Below are positions 56,350-64,000 of a stretch of DNA of 64,000 bases, piece by piece. The notes beneath the pieces are model-generated. The model saw nothing but the letters and a program-made list of their open reading frames with translations, searched no databases and was not told the origin of the DNA. Position 1 is the first letter of the stretch. Every line of letters begins with the position of its first letter. Location of the stretch: positions 6,899,501-6,963,500 of the forward strand of contig JAGTTD010000010.1 in NCBI GenBank assembly GCA_018398585.1, read 5' to 3'. Position numbers and translations under genes: made by a program. The stretch is from Simmondsia chinensis (taxonomy: Eukaryota; Streptophyta; Magnoliopsida; Caryophyllales; Simmondsiaceae).

Positions 56350-57520
56350 AATATGACTTCTTGACATCTTATTGTTTGTCATTGGGGTGGAAATGCCGAG
56401 AAAAATGGATAGCATGTCAATTATATTAGAGGTTATAACAGTATGATATTTGTTAGAAAAGATATCAATTTTAGTGGATTAATCAATATGTTGAAAGAGC
56501 ATTGTAATATTGACCAAAATGTTGTTAATTTGAAAGTGAAATGGGGTCTTTGTTCTGCACACGGACATCAAATGATTGATATTTTCAGTGACAGTTCATT
56601 AGAAAATATGTGGTCATACATTGGCTACAAAAGCAGTCTACGACAGATTTTTATATAATGTTGAGCCAGAAAATCCGAATATCAATACGAGAAATCGCCA
56701 AGCCGAATATGAATCAACTTATATGTATCCATCCCCTTTTTCAAATTTGTTATCATTTGTTGAATCACAATCTTAATTGCAGAATATGACACATTATCCT
56801 ATGTCTTACCATGGGTATGGGATTGCTCCAAGTATGCCCCAAAATTATGAGACCGATACTAGTAGTCCAGTTTGTCCAACTTCATTATTGGAATGTCCTG
56901 CCAATAATACAATTCCAGAATGGGTCGAGTTGGTGCATCAAGTAGCCATACTGGGCAAGGTCGTATTCCGATTCGTCAAACTTCATTATTAGAATGCCCT
57001 GCCAATAACGCAATTCTACGTAATTCCGGAATGGGTTGAGTTGGTGCATCAAGTAGCCATACTGGGCAAGATCTTATTTCGGTTCATCCTATTGTATTAT
57101 TGGAATGTCCTACCAATAATTTAGTTCCATGTAATTCAGAAATGGGTCGAGCTGGTATATTAAGTACCCATACTGGGCAAGCTGTGAATATACTTTGGAG
57201 TTACCCCAATGTCACAGTCTAACCCTGTGATAGAGTATGCAGAACAAGGTGATGATGGTGACGGAGTATTTGTTAGTACAACTTATGATGACAGTGACCA
57301 AGGCTATTCGATCGAAAATGAAGATATTGAATGTGATGAAATCGAAAGGGAACTTGAACAGGACAATGAGGATGACGATGTCGTTGATGAGCGAATTGAT
57401 GAAACTGAAAGGGAGTTTACAGGTGACGACATGGATGAAGATCCTGTTAGTGTTTGTACTCCCATCCCTGAATTTGCTCGTATCAATGAAAATCCCTATG
57501 TTGAGCCTACAACAACATCA
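56350..57520 (+). pseudogene. Mutator-like transposase, N-terminal part
   Basis: After an apparent leader intron, text near 56380-56450 reads VCHWGGNAEKNG*HVNYIRG, the start of plant Mutator-like transposases (..HWGG......YVGG). It is followed by an open stretch FVRKDINFSGLINMLKEHCN (56446 on) of the PB1-like domain. Further on are a Ser/Gln-rich part, a tandem protein repeat, and an acidic region (57209-57510: DDGDGVF, IECDEIERELEQDNEDDD, DETEREFTGDD), usual before the MuDR DNA-binding domain. DNA-binding, DDE catalytic and zinc-finger parts are missing because a SINE and other DNA follow. Stops and shifts make it dead. Confidence 0.75.
56870..57190 (+). repeat. Three tandem repeats in the transposase remnant
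   Basis: Starts of the shared text ATTATT(G/A)GAATG lie at 56884, 56985 and 57096, offsets 101 and 111 bp. In the best frame each unit reads about 37 residues (LLECPANN, NS.MGR.G....HTGQ). The 101-bp unit has lost 10 bp, a frameshift. Confidence 0.8.
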
Positions 57521-57524
57521 TACC

Positions 57525-57629
57525 TGGGCTCCCGCTCGCTCAGGGTCTAGGAGGGGTAAGATGTACACAGACTTACCCCATCAGGGTGAGACCCTGACGG
57601 AAGGCTGTTTCTGAGGACCCCCAACCTAA
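57525..57629 (-). mobile_element. SINE, headless copy
   Basis: In minus orientation AGGTTGGGGGTCCTCAGAAA, CAGCC, GGGTCTCACCCTGATGGGGT, AAG, TCTTACCCCTCCTAGACCCT and a TGTTGTTG-type tail, the same tail module as the other copies. No target duplication could be recognised. It cuts off the Mutator-like remnant. Confidence 0.75.
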
Positions 57630-58171
57630 AATTCTAACCCAATTTGAGTGAATGAGTAGTATACCCGCAGGTGTACAATCACTCATTCCTAATAAGAAAG
57701 AACAGGAGAAAAGAGAAAGGGAGAACAACAAAGAGCAAGTAGGCTTATAAGCACATAATCAATAAGTATGTATGCATGTATGTATGTATGTAAGTAAGCA
57801 AGCATGTATGCATGTATGTATGCACATGTGAACAAAGCGTACGAGGCATGGGAGGAAAAGAGGGGGAGAGGTAGGGGGATATAGAGACAGCGAGAGAGAG
57901 AGGGGGTGGGGGGGGGGGGGGGGGGGGGGGGGGAATTAGAGAGAGTGTGGGTGTAGCGAGTAGCGTGGAAAGTGGAGTGAAATAGGGTAAAGAGTACATC
58001 CTAGGAGTCCTAAGCGCCCTACACGCACCCGCACTGCGTGTCTACAGACTAGCCTGAGATAGCCTACTAATGCGTTAATGCTCCTACACAGTTATAATAG
58101 GTATCCCTAAGCTCAAAATAGGAGTCCTATGCCGAGCCTGTTGAGTTTAATTTTCACTTTGATCCTACGGG
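57630..58171. repeat. Spacer with ATGT repeats and poly-G
   Basis: Degenerate ATGT/ATGC tetranucleotides at about 57766-57825, GA-rich text at 57850-57907 and a G26 run at 57908-57933. No coding motif. Confidence 0.7.
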
Positions 58172-59635
58172 TGATGTGTTTTTCTACGTCTATCAAAATT
58201 TAATATAAAGCCCTATCTATTAAACATACCTAAATTGAAGTGTAGGGCGAGAGGGTATCGAATCACAGGGACTAAGAGTGCGTGAATTTAATCTATGATC
58301 TAAATTGATTTAAGGAAAAGTGATATTTTTGTGTTGATTAATATAGAAAACGACAATTAAACTAAAGTAATCTACTACTAACCGGGAACGTGTATTAAAT
58401 TGGAGCTTATGGTTTCGAATCCATCATTAGCCAATTATTTTTGGGTTAACTCTTAAATTGGGATTATTGATTGTCACACGGGTAGTGGTTTAGGCTACAA
58501 GCTTCAACCTACTAAGATAATGTTGTTAGTATTGCGTATTGACCCTATCTAACTAAAGCATAAGGAAAATAGGCTCTACCTAACGTATTGTTAATTATTA
58601 CGTATTGACCCTATCTAACTAAAGCATAGGAAAGATAGGCTTTATTTAACAATTCGGTTAATACTATTGCTTGATTAATTAATCCTAAGGCTACAAGCAC
58701 AAAGAATTAATTTATAAATATTAATATCAATAATCAAAGGTTACAAACTCAATAATCATATCAATTGAATAAACAATAAAAATATAATACTTCAAGGTAT
58801 TTATCTCAACCAAGCAATTCATGTAAACAATCAAATTAACCCGAATTAAAAGTAAACAAAAGTAAAGGCTAAGATTTCATCTAAGCCCAGAGAGCAAGTT
58901 AGCTCTCCATCAAGGATGACCCGGTGAAGAAGAAGTTGAACGAACTCATGTCGGTCTCCATGTTAATTTCGCTCCCATTCCAATTTAACGAAAAAGGAAG
59001 AAAAACAAAAACAAAAATCTGAAAAAGAAGAGAAAGAGCTTAGAGGAGAGAGGGAAAAACAGGGGCGTCGTTTATCACCACCCCCAAAAGAAAACGACGG
59101 AAGATCGAGACCGCCCCTCAAACGCTCATCACATCTCCTTAAATACCCTCTCAACACTGACCTTCCCCTTCAGTGAACCCTACGTGCAGAGCTGGGCTGA
59201 TGTTGTCTGGTGCGGAGCTGGGCCGAAGGGTGGGCCTGAGCTGGTGTCGGGCCGAGTTGTGCGGGTGCTGCAGGGCCGGAACAGGGGAGCTGGTGGTGAC
59301 AAGGTGGGCCGGGCTTGACGAGTTGGGCCGGAGTTGGTGCAGGACGATGGTGGGTTGTTGGGTCTGGAGGTAGGGGATGATGAACAATGAGGCTTGGGTA
59401 CTGTAGCGGTGCGGGTCAAGCTTTTACGTTCTTGTCCCGATTCTCGATTGACTTGATTTAATTGTTTACGCATCGAGTTTAACTTATTTGCACCAAAATT
59501 TGACAATTTTCGAAACTTTAATTTCAAACCTGCTAAACATAAAAATTGCCAAAATGAGTGTAGAACTATAATTAATCAGGTGCAAAATAATTAAAATATC
59601 AATTAAAAGATGCGTAAATACGAGACGCATCAACA
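58172..59635 (-). mobile_element. 3' LTR of gypsy H
   Basis: Starts TGTTGATGCGTCTCGTATTT right after GGTGTGGGGA, the junction typical of Athila/Tat elements. The end is placed at ACACATCA near 58172 and is tentative. It contains a GC-rich block (59160-59400) and no gene. Confidence 0.6.
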
Positions 59636-59646
59636 TCCCCACACCT
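59636..59646 (-). promoter_or_regulatory. Polypurine tract of gypsy H
   Basis: AGGTGTGGGGA on the minus strand directly abuts the LTR. A similar AGGTGTGGGGGTGAG after GAGGACAATGCATGA lies at about 61366-61397, as in Athila-type internal regions. Confidence 0.7.
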
Positions 59647-61620
59647 AACCTTTGCTAGTCCTTGAGCAAAACATATGATTCGACATAAAAACTACAATGA
59701 CCAACTACCCCAACTAACCCAACCTTCGCCAAGTTTTTCGAGATTAACACCTATATTACAATTCAAGGCAAGATTAAATCATCTAGAGCATTCTCCAATT
59801 CCATGAATTTAGATGATTAAACTTCAAAACTCGTCATAGAATTTCATTAACCTTGTATCAACTAATAGGAACTACTCAAGCAATTTAAACGCACAAGTGA
59901 AAGTGAATAGGATTTCATACTACAGAATCTCCTCAAATTCTCGCTTCCAACCAAATACGTCAAGGTTTTGTGCATCCGCACCATTGAATCACCCAAACAC
60001 ATGCCTATACATAGATAAATTTTAAGTGGCATACAAGTGATCACTTTACAACATTTTGACCTTGATATAGCACAAAAGAAACTTCTTTGTCATGAATATA
60101 CACCAGTTTTCACTTTTTTTTTTCTTTTGCCTTTTTCTTTTGAAGGAAACCTCTTTTTTTCTTTTTTCTTTTTTTTGCTTTTTGTTTCCTCTTTCTTTTC
60201 TGTCCATTTTTTAATTTTTTTTTCTTTTATAACACATATTTCATCATTACAATTGACATGGACCAACCAGTAGGGGTGTAAATGATCTGAGCCGCTGGCG
60301 AGTAGCTCGTGAGTAGCTCGAATAAAGCTCGACTCGAACTCAAATTAACTGAGTTCGAGTATCAAAAGATATTCGATTAATAAACGAGTTCGAGTCGAGT
60401 AGTGAACTACTCGACTCGATACTCGATTAAATACTCGACTTGATACTCGAATTGATACTCGACTCGATACTCGACTCGTATGAAGTAGTTATTGTGTATT
60501 ATTTTCTTTTGAAATCGATGACTTGTGACATTAATAGTAGAATGAAAGAAGGATGATTGAATTCTTTGTAAAAGATTACATGTTATATTTGTGGTGAAGT
60601 GAAAGAACTTGCATTTGGTTTACTGGTATTTTCTAAAACTTAGGTTTTGATACATAGGATCTATTAATATATAAGTAATTTATGGTTATATATGTTAAAA
60701 TATAGAGTGGGCAATAATTGAGTATCCAAATTGAGTACAACTAATGTTTGAGTGTATGAAATAATATTATAATGGAGCTAATTTGTTAAACTTTCAAATG
60801 CACAATAAACGAGTATTCGAGTCGAGTCGAGTACTCGAATAGTTAATCGAGTTCGAGTTCGAGCAAAATTTACTACTCGAATCGAGTTCGAGCTGGAGTT
60901 CGAGTACTCGAGTAGTTAATCGAGTTAGAGTCGAGTACTGAGATACTCGGCTCGACTCGACTCGATTACACCCTTACCAACCAGTACTTTACATAACATC
61001 AAGGGCAAGGATTAGGATAAGCCAATAGGGCAAGCTTACAAAACTCAAGATATATAAGGTTGTTTACTCACATTCTTCAGGTTTTCCGCAACATAAAAGT
61101 CCTGTGCTCAGTGAATATGTGAGCGGTATGAGTAGAACCCATTAATATCAACAATAATCAACAACACTCATTAACAAGTATGAAGTAGAATTATTTAATT
61201 TCATGGAATTAAGAGAACGAAATAAGCAACTAATCCCACTGTCATCATAACATACACGTCGATCAAGGAAAACTTGGCTAAACGGTTATAATGCACGCTC
61301 AAAATGCACAAAAAGATGTTCAAAATTTTAAAAATTTGACCAAAAATGAGCATATGCAAATGAGTCTCACCCCCACACCTAAATCATGCATTGTCCTCAA
61401 TGCAACAACATCAATCATTAAAGCACGAGAGATAGGTGAGATGGAGCAATACAACCAAACGAGACGGCGTGGACATGTATATTTGATTCCTTCAACCTGG
61501 CATAAGAACCTGAATAGAGAGAAAACAAGCCTCGAAGCAATTAATTAAGTTAAAAACTAAATTAAAACAAGAAATAACAAACCTAGGCTGCTTCCTAGGA
61601 GCGCTAAGTTTTACGCCTTC
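59647..61620 (-). other. 3' non-coding region of gypsy H
   Basis: Long untranslated part expected in Athila/Tat elements. It contains the AGCGCTCCTAGGAAGCAGCC motif near 61600-61580, the GAGGACAATGCATGATTTAG site near 61395, and a complete hAT-type insertion (60271-60976). No env-like ORF is seen. Confidence 0.55.
60271..60976. mobile_element. hAT-type element with TCGAG arrays, complete
   Basis: 706 bp from TAGGGGTGTAAATGATC to GATTACACCCTTA, flanked by perfect CCAACCAG copies (60263-60270 and 60977-60984), an 8-bp target duplication. Both subterminal regions are arrays of (A)CTCGA/TCGAG words that can fold on each other. A truncated relative is at 39470-40112. Confidence 0.88.
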
Positions 61621-61629
61621 AGCCGAGCG

Positions 61630-62160
61630 CAATGGGTCCAACGAAGATCAAGTAATGGCATCAACCAAAGAAGCAACTTCACCGAGCTCACCTAAAACAA
61701 GATCTACAACACAATCAGTAGTGTCACACATGATTTCAGAAGGGAGAGAGTAGTCGGGTGGATGCCTAATGGGAGCAGCAAAAAGTGTAGATCGAAGCTT
61801 ATAAACAGCTTCCAACCAAGACTCATCGAGCTCAACTGATATGTCCTTAGATAGCACACTAGTCAATGGTCTAGTCAACTTCCCATGGTCCTTAAGGATC
61901 TTTTATAGAAACTCGCATGACCTAGAAAGTCTCACATTTGAGGGAGAGGCGAGTTCACATTCAAATCTATCGTAGCTCTATCAACCTTAATACCCTCCTT
62001 AGACAACCTATGGCCTAGTACAATTTCGTCCTTAACCATAACATTGTGATTCTTCTCCCAACCCAAGACTTCTTTCATGTCCGGGTTTAAACTTCGTTGC
62101 ATCTCTTTAGAAGGTTTTGCATTCTCATCATGGGGGTCACTAACTAAAGTAGGGGAGAGT
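61630..62160 (-). pseudogene. Gypsy H RT/RNase H fragment
   Basis: The minus-strand reading in two or three frames gives VLGHRLSKEGIKVDRA and FLGHASFYKR, then TRPLTSVLSKDISVELDESW and LPSEIMCDTTDCVVDLVLGE. These are the segment spanning the RT thumb to the RNase H start in Ty3/gypsy. The RT palm with YxDD is deleted. Confidence 0.75.
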
Positions 62161-62162
62161 GT

Positions 62163-62700
62163 TTAATCCACCAAATCATCAACAACATCTACACAAAAGC
62201 ACTCTGACTCATCCTCACTAGTGGGTGATGTTGAAGCCTTAAAAACATTTAACCTGACAGTCATGTTTGCAAAGCTAACATCCATTACGCCAGGCCTACA
62301 ATTAATGGTAGTATTGGCTGTCGCTAAGAAAAGTCGACCTAGAATGACAGGGATATTGTTTTTCGAATGACTAGACGGTTCTATATCTAGCACAAGAAAA
62401 TCAGCAGGAAACATGGCTTTGTCTACTCTCACTAGCACGTTAATCAGCTCACCACGGGGGATCCTAGTTGATCTATCCGCTAACTGCAAGGTTACCGTGG
62501 TGGGTTGCAACTCTCCTAGGCCTAACTTCTCATAAACCGAGTAAGGAATAATGTTGACACTCACTCCTAAGTCCAATAAGGCTTTATCGAACGGGTAGTC
62601 TCCAAGTGAACAAGAGATGGCGGGGACACCAGGGTCTTTGTACTTAATCGGAGTTTCTCACTTCAGAATAGAGCTCACTTGCTCGGCTAAAAACACTTTT
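62163..62700 (-). pseudogene. Gypsy H aspartic protease
   Basis: The open reading 62576-62163 has DLGVSVNIIPYSVYEKLGLG, where Athila-type proteases usually have DLGAS.N..P; this lineage uses D-L-G rather than D-S/T-G. Then VTLQLADRSTRIPRGE, DFLVLDIEP, IPVILGRLFLATANTTINC and NMTVRLNVF. Upstream KYKDPGVPAISCSLGDYPFD is in frame across the 62576 boundary. Confidence 0.85.
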
Positions 62701-62899
62701 TTAGGCAGATGTGCTCTAGATCACCTCTTTTGGTTCAGTAGATTCTTAATGAGCTTCGCATAGGCCAGGATCTATTTAATTATATCAAGAAGGGGAATGT
62801 TTATCTTTATTTGCCTAAATGTATCCAAAATATCTTCCCACTTCTTGTCCTTCTCATTTGGATATGGTGCAACTAAAGCCTGAGGGAAGGGTACTCTAG

Positions 62900-64000
62900 G
62901 TACTTATGAGAAAGGAATATCAAAGGTCTTAGGAGTGTGAGAAGGGTGCAGGACCTCATCGATCGGCTTCTCTCCTTCCTTGCTCTTCTCTTCTCCCTCA
63001 CCACTTATGGGTACTTCACTCTCAACACTCACTCCATCGTCAACCTCCCTCCCACTTCTTAACACTGTAATGAACTTTGCTTGTTCTTGATGGGGAGGAT
63101 AGTTGTCTTGCCTCACACAATTTCTAGGGTTTTCTATGGTTTGGCTAGGGAGTCTTCCCTCATCTCTCCTACTCAAAGTGTTAGCTAGTTGACCTATTTG
63201 GGTTTCTAGCTTTACAATCGATTGTGTATGGGAGTGGAGGAGTTGGGAATTAGCTTCCAAACTTTTCAGTGTACTCAAAACCTTCTTTTCAAAATTTGAA
63301 TTAGAGCTCAAATTAGGAGGTTGAGAGTATTTGGAAGCATACCCTTGTAGTTGAAAACCGACGGGTCATGTCATACCAGGTGAGTGAGGTCGTGGGTGAG
63401 ATTGTTGTGGCACAAATTATCCTTCTCCTCCTTGCCTCCAGGAGCAGTTAGGATAGTTTCTCCAGCCCAGATTATATGTGTTAGAGTATGGGTCGTTTTG
63501 AGAGAATCCTTGGGCTGCATTGACTTGTTCCTTCGACCACTCCATATAAGGTGAAGCAGAGAGGCAGACATGTGTAGAATGAGAGACACTAGAACATGAA
63601 GAGCAAGTACTATGCGCATTTGAAACATGAGACACATTAGGTACAGTAGAGAGGCTAGTGTCATCTTAAATAGGGAAGTTAACTGCTCTACGAAAGAGGC
63701 AAGAGAGTCTACTTTCTTATCTAAGATGGAGGTGTGAGCAATCTCATTTACTCCTCTATTCAACCTACTAGCATGAAGACGTGCATGTGCGGTAGATTGT
63801 TGTGAATTCACATTCAAAAGTTCAAACAGTTCCCACGCCTCGTCCTCATTCTTTCTAAGGAACTGACCACCACATGAGGCATCAATAGTTTGTTGACCCT
63901 TCTCATTCAACCCGTAATAGAAATTTTGGACTAGTTGCCATTTAGGGATAGCATGATGTGGACAAGCTCGTAAGAGTTCCCTAAAACTATCCCGACTCTC
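62900..64000 (-). pseudogene. Gypsy H gag
   Basis: The minus-strand reading from the window end: SLRELLRACPHHAIPKWQLV then QNFYYGLNEKGQQTIDASCG (63950-63860), WELFELLNVNSQQ, NLGWRNYPNCSW near 63440 and LETQIGQLANTLSRRDEGRL near 63210-63150, with FITVLRSGREVDD. This is the order of Athila-type Gag. Frameshifts at about 63660 and 63400. It is cut by the window edge. Confidence 0.85.

Larger units (their letters stand above)
58172..64000 (-). mobile_element. Athila/Tat-like Ty3/gypsy element H, deleted
   Basis: Minus-strand order from the window end: gag (64000-62900), protease (about 62700-62163), a short RT/RNase H remnant (62160-61630), a long 3' non-coding region (61620-59647), a polypurine tract and the 3' LTR (59635-58172). 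Most of RT, RNase H and all of integrase are gone. The 5' LTR lies beyond the window. Confidence 0.8.

Noticed and set aside
57209..57550. Acidic ORF as a separate gene
   Set aside because: It continues the frame and layout of the Mutator-like transposase and ends inside a SINE.
59151..59527. Pro/Ser/Thr-rich minus ORFs
   Set aside because: They fall inside the LTR of gypsy H and are GC-rich LTR text, not a gene.
1..64000. CRISPR array, operons, bacterial or viral genes
   Set aside because: No short regularly spaced direct repeats with unique spacers and no prokaryotic gene clusters; everything recognised is plant nuclear or retroelement sequence.

Overview
The window is nuclear DNA of a flowering plant, most likely a eudicot. 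It contains one intron-rich protein-coding gene of plant type, many decayed Ty1/copia and Ty3/gypsy retrotransposons, hAT- and Mutator-type non-autonomous DNA transposons, plant SINEs and AT-rich spacers. Splice sites are GT/AG and there are no bacterial-style operons. The species cannot be fixed from the sequence.

The only gene I can model with confidence is on the minus strand, 40600 to 28151. It is a five-exon protein phosphatase 2C of 281 codons that closely resembles Arabidopsis PAPP2C (At1g22280), a phytochrome-associated PP2C. All four introns are in frame with GT/AG ends. Intron 1 is 8.3 kb and holds SINEs and MITEs.

Left part. 1-1.2 kb holds SINE fragments and a decayed Ty3/gypsy reverse transcriptase. 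3.2-6.7 kb is a minus-strand Ty3/gypsy 5' half (gag, leader with an embedded hAT-type MITE, primer-binding site, LTR). 6.8-7.2 kb has a weak hypothetical ORF beside three evenly spaced G-boxes. 7.8-15.0 kb is a Ty1/copia element with both LTRs, whose gag is split by about 1.2-1.3 kb of mitochondrial-looking DNA. 16.1-19.1 kb holds LTR-like DNA with 275-bp tandem repeats and a SINE. 19.2-24.8 kb is a tandem copia structure with shared LTRs. 24.9-25.5 kb is a copia remnant carrying a SINE.

Right part. 41.6-54.4 kb is a nested stack: copia D is abutted by copia E, E carries a hAT-type element, and that element carries a LINE. Each of the last two insertions has its own target-site duplication. 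A further minus-strand copia remnant (F) is split by a 9-bp-TSD Mutator-type MITE. 54.5-57.6 kb has AT-rich inverted repeats and a Mutator-like transposase remnant headed by an array of small hairpins. 58.2 kb to the end is a minus-strand Athila/Tat-like Ty3/gypsy element with an internal deletion.

The most unusual feature is a SINE family whose 5' end is an almost complete 5S rRNA gene. It is joined to a tail module of the Au/TS plant-SINE type. Two full copies have 16- and 20-bp target-site duplications, and several headless copies share the same tail. The window also contains nine poly-C or poly-G runs of 12-28 bases.
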